Below, one piece after another: positions 25,889 to 32,901 of a stretch of 64,000 bases of DNA. The translations under genes and the position numbers were made by a program. Under the pieces are notes generated by a model. That model was not told where the DNA came from and made no database searches. It saw only the letters and a list, made by a program, of their open reading frames with translations. Source of the stretch: Pseudarthrobacter sp. IC2-21 (GTDB lineage: Bacteria; Actinomycetota; Actinomycetes; Actinomycetales; Micrococcaceae); assembly GCF_034048115.1 (NCBI RefSeq), contig NZ_CP139145.1, forward strand, positions 3,782,001 to 3,846,000. The letters are read 5' to 3'. Positions within the stretch are counted from its first letter, which is position 1. Every line of letters starts with the position of its first letter.

Positions 25889-26461
25889 ATGGCAGTCGAG
25901 GTTCGCCCTGCCACGCACTTTGAGGATGTCCGGACAGTCGTAGGGCCCAAGCGTCCCGATGCCACCGTGTGCTGGTGCCTCAGTTACCGGATTCCGTCCG
26001 CGGAGAACGTGGCGCTGCGCGGAACCGACCGCGGAGACCGCATGCAGGAATTGGTGCGTCAGGATCCCCCGCCGGGAGTTGTGGCGTACGACGACGACGA
26101 ACCGGTCGGGTGGGCCGCTGTCCATCCGCGCGCCGACACCAGCTTTGCCCGCAACCGCAGGATTCCGCACGTGGATGATCTGGCGGTGTGGTCCGTCTGG
26201 TGCATCCGGGTCCGTCCCGGTCACCGCGGCAAGGGCATCTCGCACCATCTGCTCAAGGGTGCCGTGGACATGGCCCGCAGCTACGGGGCGCCGGCCATCG
26301 AGGGCTACCCCGTGGACAACCAGGGCAGCAAGGTGGACCTGACCATGGCCTACGTGGGCACCCGCAAGCTGTTTGAAGCCGCGGGGTTCGTCAAAGCGGC
26401 GGACACCCAGTCAGTGCTCAACGGTTTCCGGAGGGTGCTGATGCGGCTGGAACTGCGCTGA
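25889..26461 (+). CDS. GNAT-family N-acetyltransferase
   Basis: The 190-residue acetyltransferase binds acetyl-CoA through the motif-A loop RVRPGHRGKGISHHLL near residue 109. The next strand-helix VDMARSYGAPAIEGYPVD follows. FEAAGFVKAADTQ is the usual GNAT C-terminal block. GGAGG lies seven bases before ATG 25889. The acceptor substrate is unknown. The N-terminal CWCLSYRIP stretch is shared by one group of uncharacterised GNATs. Confidence 0.82.
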   Translation: MAVEVRPATHFEDVRTVVGPKRPDATVCWCLSYRIPSAENVALRGTDRGDRMQELVRQDPPPGVVAYDDDEPVGWAAVHPRADTSFARNRRIPHVDDLAVWSVWCIRVRPGHRGKGISHHLLKGAVDMARSYGAPAIEGYPVDNQGSKVDLTMAYVGTRKLFEAAGFVKAADTQSVLNGFRRVLMRLELR

Positions 26462-26467
26462 GGCAGG

Positions 26468-26587
26468 TCAGGGCTTTTTTCGCCAGTTGTTGGGCCAGTC
26501 GGAGTCAATCACCCACAAGGCCAACAGGAGTGCGTCCATGGTCATGAGCCCAGCTAAGAGGTAAGCCCATCCTGTATACCAATGCAC
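26468..26587 (-). CDS. Small membrane protein (39 residues)
   Basis: A GTG-initiated frame (GTG 26585-26587) with AGGAG five bases upstream encodes a 39-residue protein. A single hydrophobic helix (WAYLLAGLMTMDALLLALWV) is followed by a polar tail VIDSDWPNNWRKKP ending in TGA 26468-26470. The good ribosome binding site, start and positively charged C-terminus favour a real gene. It lies tail to tail with the GNAT gene. Function unknown. Confidence 0.55.
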   Translation of the reverse strand: MHWYTGWAYLLAGLMTMDALLLALWVIDSDWPNNWRKKP

Positions 26588-26662
26588 GGCATCTCCTGAC
26601 TTGGTAACCCCCAGCCACTCGATGGTGGTTAGTCTGGCACGGATTGGGTCAGGAGGGAACGG

Positions 26663-26968
26663 CTACTTCAGGAGCGCCGCCAGCCGGCCGTGAATTTCGG
26701 TTTCCCGGTTCAGGCGGAGCGTCAGTTTTTCCACTTTCTCCGAAAGTTCGGCACCCACCGCCAGCCGGTCCCCCGGCCAGCTCGAGGCCTGCCATGATTC
26801 ACCCAGGGCCTTGGCCAAAGACCGGGACAGGGACCGAAGGCGCCAGGAATGGCTCAGGTAATGAACAGCGCGCCGGGGACGGCGGCCCTGCTTCAACAGC
26901 CGCCACGAGCCCGTCAGCCTGGGGAGCAGACCGTTGGTGGATCCTGTTTCTTCCGTAGTTTCTTCCAT
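26663..26968 (-). CDS. Hypothetical Arg-rich protein with C-terminal helix
   Basis: This 101-residue frame, starting at ATG 26966-26968 with GAGGAC upstream, is basic in the middle (LLKQGRRPRRAVHYL). It ends in a probable coiled helix (LSEKVEKLTLRLNRETEIHG). A longer frame to 27088 is possible. No family recognised; a real gene is likely but not certain. Confidence 0.45.
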   Translation of the reverse strand: MEETTEETGSTNGLLPRLTGSWRLLKQGRRPRRAVHYLSHSWRLRSLSRSLAKALGESWQASSWPGDRLAVGAELSEKVEKLTLRLNRETEIHGRLAALLK

Positions 26969-27205
26969 AACCGTTGCACCGTCCTCTGGCCAGCCGCGCA
27001 TTCCTCGAAGCACCCTGTTGGAGCTCCCATATCGAGTGTGGCCAGCGACGCTCAAGGCCCCATCAAGGGGGTGCAAATATTTCCACAAGACCCGTCACCC
27101 GCATGTGCCCTGAGGTAACCTAAAGCGGCCTCTCAACGGCTACTCAACCGGTGTGGTCAGCTTTGTGACATGCCCCAACAGCCTTAATACGGTAGAAGTA
27201 GAGTC

Positions 27206-28318
27206 ATGCCTTCCATCCCCGAAGCCCGCCGTGCCGTTGTGATCGAGGACGACCCCGATATCCGCGGCCTTCTGGTCCGGGTCCTTGTCAAGCAGGGCTT
27301 CGAGGTCAGCCAGGCCCAGGCGGGGCTGCCCGGCGTCGAGGAAGTCCGCCGCGCCAAGCCGGATCTGGTCACCCTGGACCTGAACCTCCCGGATATGGAC
27401 GGGCTGGAGGTCTGCAAGCTCCTGCGCGAGTTCTCCGATGCCTTTATTGTGATGCTGACCGCCCGCACGGACGAACTGGACAAGCTCACGGGCCTGGACA
27501 ACGGTGCCGATGACTACATCAGCAAACCGTTCAGCCCGCGGGAGCTCCAGTCCAGGATCAACGCCCTGTTCCGCCGTCACCAGCCGCGGGCGGCCGACCC
27601 GGCCCAACACAGCGAGCTTGAACGCGCCACCGAGGTCCAGCAGAGCCTTCTGCCCAAAGAAGACGTCCGGGTGGACGGCTACGACCTCGCCGGAGCCTTC
27701 CGCCCCTCCCGCAGCGTGGGCGGGGACTTCTACGACTGGTACCGGACCCCGGACGGCCTGCACCTGACGTTCGCGGACGCCATGGGCAAAGGGATGGGGG
27801 CCGCTCTGATTGCGGCCACGGTCAGGGCTGTCATGCGGTCCACCGGGCACCGGCGCGACCTGGACGCGGCCTTCGCCTCCGCCGCCGGCACCATCGCGGC
27901 GGACCTTGACTCCTCCAACTCATTCGCCACCCTCTTCCACGCCCGGCTGGACGCCGCGTCCGGCGTCGTCAATTACATCGACGCCGGCCACGGCCTTGCC
28001 CTGCACGTCAGGGCAAACGGTGAGCTGCACCGGCTTCAGAGCGGCGGCCCGCCGGTGGGCGCCTGGGCCGGCTCGGCCTGGCCGCAGTCCGCAATCGGCC
28101 TGGCCCCCGGGGATTCCCTCGTGGTGGTCAGTGACGGCGTGCTGGATGTTTTCGACTCGGTGGAGTCCTTCACGGAGGCCGTGGGCTCGGCAACCCGGGG
28201 CCAAGCCTCCGCACAGGCCGCCAGCGATGCCATCCTGGCCCTGGCTCCCGCCGAATCAGCCGAGGACGACGTCACCGTGGTCGTGGTCCGCCGGCTGCTG
28301 GAAGGAGGGGCCGCATGA
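27206..28318 (+). CDS. Response regulator fused to SpoIIE/RsbU-type PP2C phosphatase
   Basis: The 370-residue two-domain protein has a CheY-like receiver at residues ~8-125, with acidic pair Glu-14/Asp-15/Asp-16, phospho-acceptor Asp-58 in VTLDLNLPDMDG and Lys in YISKPFSP. The PP2C-type Ser phosphatase at ~145-368 has metal-binding segments VGGDFYDW, FADAMGKGMGAAL, VVSDGVLDVF and EDDVTVVVVR. In partner-switching systems such a protein dephosphorylates a STAS antagonist when the receiver is phosphorylated. Here the antagonist (30275) and an RsbW-like protein (30600) are in the same operon, with a glycosyltransferase gene between them. Its stop overlaps the next start (ATGA). The convergent GAF histidine kinase at 31076 is a plausible phosphodonor. 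Confidence 0.85.
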   Translation: MPSIPEARRAVVIEDDPDIRGLLVRVLVKQGFEVSQAQAGLPGVEEVRRAKPDLVTLDLNLPDMDGLEVCKLLREFSDAFIVMLTARTDELDKLTGLDNGADDYISKPFSPRELQSRINALFRRHQPRAADPAQHSELERATEVQQSLLPKEDVRVDGYDLAGAFRPSRSVGGDFYDWYRTPDGLHLTFADAMGKGMGAALIAATVRAVMRSTGHRRDLDAAFASAAGTIAADLDSSNSFATLFHARLDAASGVVNYIDAGHGLALHVRANGELHRLQSGGPPVGAWAGSAWPQSAIGLAPGDSLVVVSDGVLDVFDSVESFTEAVGSATRGQASAQAASDAILALAPAESAEDDVTVVVVRRLLEGGAA

Positions 28319-30285
28319 CCCGCTTCTGGACCCGCCTGGTGGTTGTCCTCACCGTCATCTTCGGCCTGAACTACGTCGCCTGGCGCTGGGCCGCGTCGCT
28401 CAACTGGGACGCGTGGTGGATCGCCGTGCCCCTGGTGGTGGCCGAGACGTACAGCCTGATCGACGTGATGCTCTTCGGCATGACCGTATGGAAACTCAAG
28501 GTCCGCAAGGAAGCCCCGGCGCCGCCGCAGGATGCCACGGTGGACGTCTTCATCACCACCTACAACGAAGACCTGGACATGGTGATGACCACCGCCCTGG
28601 CCGCCCAGAAGATCCGGCACCCGCACAGCACCTGGATCCTCGACGACGGCGCCCGGCCCGAACTGAAAGCCCTCGCCGAAGAGCACGGGCTCGGGTACGT
28701 GACCCGCAGCGTGGACTGGACCGCCAATGTGCCGCGCCACGCCAAGGCCGGCAACCTGAACAACGCCCTGATGGTCACCCACGGCGAATTCCTGCTCATC
28801 CTGGACGCGGACCAGATCCCGGAGCCGGACATCCTGGAAAAGACCCTGGGCTACTTCAACAACCGCCGGGTCGCCCTCGTCCAGACCCCGCAGTACTTCA
28901 GCAACGTCCCCGCGGACGATCCCCTCGGCAGCCAGGCTCCCCTGTTCTACGGGCCCATCCAGCAGGGCAAGGACGGCTGGAACGCCGCATTCTTCTGCGG
29001 CTCCAATGCCATCCTGCGCCGTGAAGCCCTCATGCAGCTGGGCCTGGTGGGTTACGTCAAGGAAACCGAGAAGAGCATCCGCCGGGCCCTTACGGCCTCC
29101 CGTTCGGCGATCCGGCAGGCAAGGAAATCCGCCGACGTCGGTACTCCCCTGGTCTCCGAGGTGCTGGATGAGGTGGAGGCTGCCACCCTGGAGGCCCAGG
29201 AGCAGCTGGCCGCCGGCGAACCGTTGGGTGAAATCACCTACCGGGTCCGCCGCCGGGTTGACGCCGCCGTGCAGACCCTGGTCATGGCGGACATGTCCGC
29301 CCTGCAGGCGGACCTCGAGGAGATCGCCGCGATGGAACTGGCTCACGTGGGCGAGGCCGGCGTCCCGGTGGTGGCAGAGGACGCCGTGCAGCGCATGTCC
29401 GCCCGCGACTGGTCTCCGCTGGGCGCACTGGAATCAGTCCAGGCCGTCCTGGATGCACTGAACGTGGAACGGAACGACGAAGCCCAGCCGGTGATGCCGC
29501 TGGCCACCATCTCGGTCACCGAGGACATGGCCACCGCCATGCGCATGCACGCCATGGGATGGGAGAGCGTCTACCACCACGAGATCCTCGCGTACGGCCT
29601 CGCGCCCGAGGACATCGCCACCATGCTCACGCAGCGGCTGCGCTGGGCGCAGGGCACCATCCAGGTGCTGCTCCGCGAGAACCCGCTGGTCCAGAAGGGC
29701 CTGAAGATCGGCCAGCGGCTGATGTACTTCGCCACCATGTGGACCTACCTGAGCGGGTACGCGGCGGTCATCTACTTCGCCGCCCCCATCATCTACCTGC
29801 TGCTGGGCATCCTGCCCGTCACCAGCCTCAGCTGGGACTTCTTCCTGCGGTTCATCCCGTTCATGGTGGCCAACCAGCTCCTGTTCGCGGTGGCCGGCCG
29901 CGGGATTCCCACCTGGCGCGGCCAGCAGTACAGCCTGGCGCTGTTCCCCACCTGGATCAAGGCGTGCACGACGGCGGCCCGCAACGTCTGGTTCGGCCGT
30001 CCCCTGGGGTTCGCGGTAACACCGAAATCCCGCCAGACCGGCGGTCCCAGCTGGAGCCTGATCCGGCCCCAGATCATTGTGGCCGCGCTGCTGGCCGTGG
30101 CCGCCGTCGTCGGACTTATCCGCCTGGCCACAGGGCTGGCCGAGCCCCTTGGCACCCTGGTGAACGTGGCCTGGGTTATTTTTGACCTGGTGGTCATGAG
30201 CATCCTGGTTCGGGCTGTTTTGTACAAAGGCTACGAACCCGCCGGGGACGTTGATGCTTTAGAGAGGAAAACCGATGGAGTTTAG
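28315..30285 (+). CDS. BcsA-like processive glycosyltransferase (GT2) with large internal insertion
   Basis: The 656-residue membrane glycosyltransferase resembles cellulose synthase catalytic subunits. Two N-terminal membrane helices precede a GT2 domain with Asp-110/Asp-111 (ILDDGA), Asp-164-x-Asp-166 (LDADQIP), Thr-Glu-Asp at 402-404 (SVTEDMATAMRMH) and Gln-440/Arg-443/Trp-444 (QRLRW). At least four C-terminal helices complete the transport channel. Between CGSNAILRREAL (228-239) and the TED motif lies an insertion of about 140-150 residues. It is predicted-helical, charged and Ala-rich, and absent from ordinary BcsA. There is no C-terminal PilZ c-di-GMP domain. It overlaps the phosphatase gene upstream and the STAS gene downstream, so it is part of a partner-switching operon. 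The product is likely an extracellular polysaccharide; whether cellulose is not known. Confidence 0.8.
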   Translation: MTRFWTRLVVVLTVIFGLNYVAWRWAASLNWDAWWIAVPLVVAETYSLIDVMLFGMTVWKLKVRKEAPAPPQDATVDVFITTYNEDLDMVMTTALAAQKIRHPHSTWILDDGARPELKALAEEHGLGYVTRSVDWTANVPRHAKAGNLNNALMVTHGEFLLILDADQIPEPDILEKTLGYFNNRRVALVQTPQYFSNVPADDPLGSQAPLFYGPIQQGKDGWNAAFFCGSNAILRREALMQLGLVGYVKETEKSIRRALTASRSAIRQARKSADVGTPLVSEVLDEVEAATLEAQEQLAAGEPLGEITYRVRRRVDAAVQTLVMADMSALQADLEEIAAMELAHVGEAGVPVVAEDAVQRMSARDWSPLGALESVQAVLDALNVERNDEAQPVMPLATISVTEDMATAMRMHAMGWESVYHHEILAYGLAPEDIATMLTQRLRWAQGTIQVLLRENPLVQKGLKIGQRLMYFATMWTYLSGYAAVIYFAAPIIYLLLGILPVTSLSWDFFLRFIPFMVANQLLFAVAGRGIPTWRGQQYSLALFPTWIKACTTAARNVWFGRPLGFAVTPKSRQTGGPSWSLIRPQIIVAALLAVAAVVGLIRLATGLAEPLGTLVNVAWVIFDLVVMSILVRAVLYKGYEPAGDVDALERKTDGV

Positions 30286-30607
30286 CTACGAGGTCAAGGA
30301 TTCATACGCCGAGGTCAAGGCGGACGGCAGGCTGAACATGGTCTCCGCGCCCAAGCTGCGCGAGTTCGTAACCGATGTGATCGCCGGCGGATCGTCGCGG
30401 ATCGTGGTGAACCTGGAGAACACCGCGTTCATGGATTCCTCCGGTCTGGGCGCGCTGATCGGCTGCCTCAAGGCCGCGCGCCAGGCCGGTGGAGACCTCC
30501 GCATTGCGGCCGTCCAGCCGCAGGTGAAGATGGTGCTGGAGCTGACCAGCATGGACCGAGTCCTGAACGCTTACGCCACCGCCGAGGATGCGTTCAGCAA
30601 TGACTGA
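30275..30607 (+). CDS. STAS-domain antagonist (RsbV-like)
   Basis: The 110-residue single STAS domain carries the phosphorylatable Ser in NTAFMDSSGLGALIGCLKA, the standard site of anti-sigma-factor antagonists. Its start overlaps the end of the glycosyltransferase gene by 11 bases, with GAGG upstream, so it is translated from the same message. It should switch partners according to phosphorylation by the next gene product and dephosphorylation by the PP2C protein at 27206. Confidence 0.88.
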   Translation: MEFSYEVKDSYAEVKADGRLNMVSAPKLREFVTDVIAGGSSRIVVNLENTAFMDSSGLGALIGCLKAARQAGGDLRIAAVQPQVKMVLELTSMDRVLNAYATAEDAFSND

Positions 30608-31025
30608 TGTGCTGGCAGAGCGCAGCTTCCGCGGGCTCGCAGAGGCGGAGGCCGTCGAGGCCGTCCACGATGAACTGGACGCCCTGTGGAACGACGCACC
30701 CTTCGTGGAGGCCATGGACCAGATGACGTTCACCACCGCCGTCATCGAATCGGCCTCCAACATCGTCCAGCATGCCCTGCCGGCCAGGGTTCAGCAGCCT
30801 GTGGAACTGGGAGTGGACATCAGCGTCCGGCCCACGCTCCTGCGGGCCAGGGTCAGCGCGTTCCACGCCAAGCCCCCGTTCGGTCCGATGGAGCCCGGGA
30901 CCCCGGATCAAGAGTCCGAGTCAGGCCGCGGGTTGGCGCTCATCGAGGCGCTGGTCACCACCGTGACCTTCGAACGGCAGGACGGCACCAACACCTGGAT
31001 CCTGTCCAAGTCGCAGCAGGTTTAG
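30600..31025 (+). CDS. RsbW-like ATPase/Ser kinase with altered G1 box
   Basis: The 141-residue HATPase domain is of the anti-sigma kinase type. The N box is visible in IESASNIVQHAL and the G2-like GRGLALIEAL near the end. Where homologues have a D-x-G-P-x-F-D-P G1 box, this protein reads FHAKPPFGP, so the adenine-contacting Asp is missing. It may bind ATP poorly or act only as a partner-binding scaffold. The start at ATG 30600 overlaps the STAS stop by eight bases; an in-frame ATG at 30588 is an alternative. No sigma factor gene is nearby, so the target may be the glycosyltransferase (inference). Confidence 0.72.
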   Translation: MTDVLAERSFRGLAEAEAVEAVHDELDALWNDAPFVEAMDQMTFTTAVIESASNIVQHALPARVQQPVELGVDISVRPTLLRARVSAFHAKPPFGPMEPGTPDQESESGRGLALIEALVTTVTFERQDGTNTWILSKSQQV

Positions 31026-31052
31026 GTTCCCTGCAGGTTTAGGTTCCCTGCA
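31019..31052 (+). repeat. 17-bp tandem duplication across a stop codon
   Basis: The unit ggtttaggttccctgca occurs twice in a row (31019-31035, 31036-31052). The first copy contains the TAG stop of the RsbW-like gene; the second carries the same TAG out of use. Confidence 0.85.
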
Positions 31053-31075
31053 GATTCGGGGATGCCGGCGGTTTC

Positions 31076-32314
31076 CTACTGGTCCCAGCGGAACAGCACC
31101 GAGATGCTTGCGCCGCCTCCCGGTGAGTCCCGGATTTCCAGTTCCCCGCCGTGGGCCTGCGCGATGCGCCGGCACGTGGCAAGGCCCAGGCCGGTGCCCG
31201 GTCCGTCCCCGGCCCGGTTCAGCCTGACCAGGGGCTCCATGGCACGTTTGCGGTCCGCCGGGCTGATTCCCACGCCGTTGTCCGCCACGGTGAGGGCCAT
31301 TCCCTGTTCGCCGGGCGCGGCCCCCACGGTCACTTTCAGCTCGCGCTCGGTGCTCCTGTAATTCAGTGCGTTGGCCAGCAGGTTCTGGAGCAGCAATCGC
31401 AGCTGGACGGGGTCTGCGTACAGTTCCGCGTCATCGCAGAAGATACCGCTGGAGGGCCCAAGGTCCACCCCCAGATCGTGGGCAGCCTCGGCGGTGACCG
31501 CCAGCAGCGAGAGCCGCTCCCGGTGCAGGGTGCCGTCCACCCGGGAATACTCCAGCACATCCTCGAGCGTCTTCAGCATGCGCCGCCCGCCACCTCCAAT
31601 GAACTGCAGGTACTCCACGGCGGGATGGCCCGGCGGGATGTCCGGATCGTCCTCGGCGAGCTCAATGTAGCCCAGCATGGTGGTGAGCGGGATGCGGAGG
31701 TCGTGGCTGACGCGGCCGGCGAATTCCCCCAGCATGGCGTTGCTGCGTTCCAGTTCGGCCAGCGCCTCGCTCAACTGCAAGGTCCGGTGCTGAAGCTCCA
31801 GGACCTCCACCACCTGGTGGGCCAGCACCTCCAGCATCCCGATCTGCTCCGCGGTGGGACTGGCCGGCCCGTCAGAGAAGATGCAGAGCGATCCCAGCAC
31901 AAAGCCGGAAAGCGTCTTCAGCGGCACGGAGGCGTAAAAACGTACGGCGGCGATTTCGCCGGTGACAAACGGGTTGTCTGCAAACCTCAGGTCCCGGGAG
32001 GCGTCCGGCACCACGGTCGTCTTTCCGGTCAGGAAAACCTTGGCGCACATCGAGTCTTCCCTCGAACACACGCCGGGGTCCACGCCCCAGGCCGCGATCT
32101 GCACCTGCTGGTCCTCGGTAATGATATTGACCACACTGAACGGCACGGCACACAGCCGGGCAGCGAGGCGGACCAGGTTGGTGAGCGCGCCTCCGGCCTC
32201 CGCTTCGGGCAGGGCCGGCGGCTCCCCGGCGGCGGTGGGGGCAAGCCCGTAGCTCCTGATCGCGGTGGCCCGGTCCGACTCCGCGGCCGTCCAGCCAAAC
32301 GTGACGGTATCCAT
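31076..32314 (-). CDS. GAF-domain sensor histidine kinase
   Basis: The 412-residue soluble kinase has a GAF sensor domain at about residues 40-185 (VPFSVVNIITEDQQVQIAAWG, REDSMCAKVFLTGKTTVVPD), a short coiled coil, and HisKA with the phospho-His in GRVSHDLRIPLTTMLGYIEL. The HATPase has LLQNLLANALNY, VADNGVGI and GTGLGLATCRRI. No membrane segment. The start at ATG 32312-32314 has GAGGGGG upstream; a longer frame to 32710 is a read-through. It is convergent with the partner-switching operon and is the nearest kinase to that operon's receiver domain. Confidence 0.85.
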   Translation of the reverse strand: MDTVTFGWTAAESDRATAIRSYGLAPTAAGEPPALPEAEAGGALTNLVRLAARLCAVPFSVVNIITEDQQVQIAAWGVDPGVCSREDSMCAKVFLTGKTTVVPDASRDLRFADNPFVTGEIAAVRFYASVPLKTLSGFVLGSLCIFSDGPASPTAEQIGMLEVLAHQVVEVLELQHRTLQLSEALAELERSNAMLGEFAGRVSHDLRIPLTTMLGYIELAEDDPDIPPGHPAVEYLQFIGGGGRRMLKTLEDVLEYSRVDGTLHRERLSLLAVTAEAAHDLGVDLGPSSGIFCDDAELYADPVQLRLLLQNLLANALNYRSTERELKVTVGAAPGEQGMALTVADNGVGISPADRKRAMEPLVRLNRAGDGPGTGLGLATCRRIAQAHGGELEIRDSPGGGASISVLFRWDQ

Positions 32315-32494
32315 GCAGTGTTGTCCCCCTCGGTGAAATTGCGGCGTGGGCAGCCCAGTAACCAGCAATGCCCCGGTCCTCCGCCGATGATATCCGGCTC
32401 CGCGTCGCGCCCTCTCCTTTGGTCCCTGGATGCCCGTGTTGGGTGTTGTTGATGACGGGGCAATCCGGGGAAGCAGCGGATGGGCGGAAATGAG

Positions 32495-32500
32495 TAGGCT
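32495..32500 (+). promoter_or_regulatory. -10 element giving a leaderless start
   Basis: TAGGCT ends seven bases before ATG 32508, the spacing expected if transcription begins at the start codon. Confidence 0.45.
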
Positions 32501-32507
32501 AGAGGGC

Positions 32508-32822
32508 ATGTCTTCTGAAGAAATCCCCGCCGAGCGCCGCGAGGTTACCGTACGCCGGGCGCCCAAATATGTGCCTTTCCTTATTCTTGGCGCAGTGGTG
32601 GGCGTTCTGGTTGCCGCCGTGGTGGCGTTCGCCCCCGCCGGCGACGAAAGCTTTGACCGCGGCGCGGTGTTCGGTTTCTTCCTGGTGATGTTCGGTGCCG
32701 GCGGCGCCATCCTCGGTGCGGTGGCTGCGCTCGTCCTGGACCGGTGGAGCGTCAGGCACCAGGAACGGGCCGTTGTGGAGGCCGTCCCGGATTCCGAGCC
32801 CGACGACGGTACCGGCCAGTAG
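32508..32822 (+). CDS. Two-helix membrane protein, unknown
   Basis: The 104-residue protein has a short charged N-terminus, two membrane helices (VPFLILGAVVGVLVAAVVAF and AVFGFFLVMFGAGGAILGAV) and an acidic C-terminal tail. Start at ATG 32508 (leaderless -10 just before) or ATG 32490. It stands directly upstream of purF and reads in the same direction, but purF has its own promoter. Function unknown. Confidence 0.65.
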   Translation: MSSEEIPAERREVTVRRAPKYVPFLILGAVVGVLVAAVVAFAPAGDESFDRGAVFGFFLVMFGAGGAILGAVAALVLDRWSVRHQERAVVEAVPDSEPDDGTGQ

Positions 32823-32880
32823 GTTCCCGCGGGGCGTCACAGCACGGAGTCACAAAAGCCGCACGGCCAAGTGTTACCTC

Positions 32881-32895
32881 ATCTCATGAGATAAT
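32881..32895 (+). promoter_or_regulatory. purF promoter with overlapping palindrome
   Basis: GATAAT (32890-32895) ends six bases before the GTG start of purF, again fitting a leaderless transcript. It overlaps a perfect 12-bp palindrome, ATCTCATGAGAT (32881-32892), a possible operator. Confidence 0.5.
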
Positions 32896-32901
32896 CGACC
32901 A

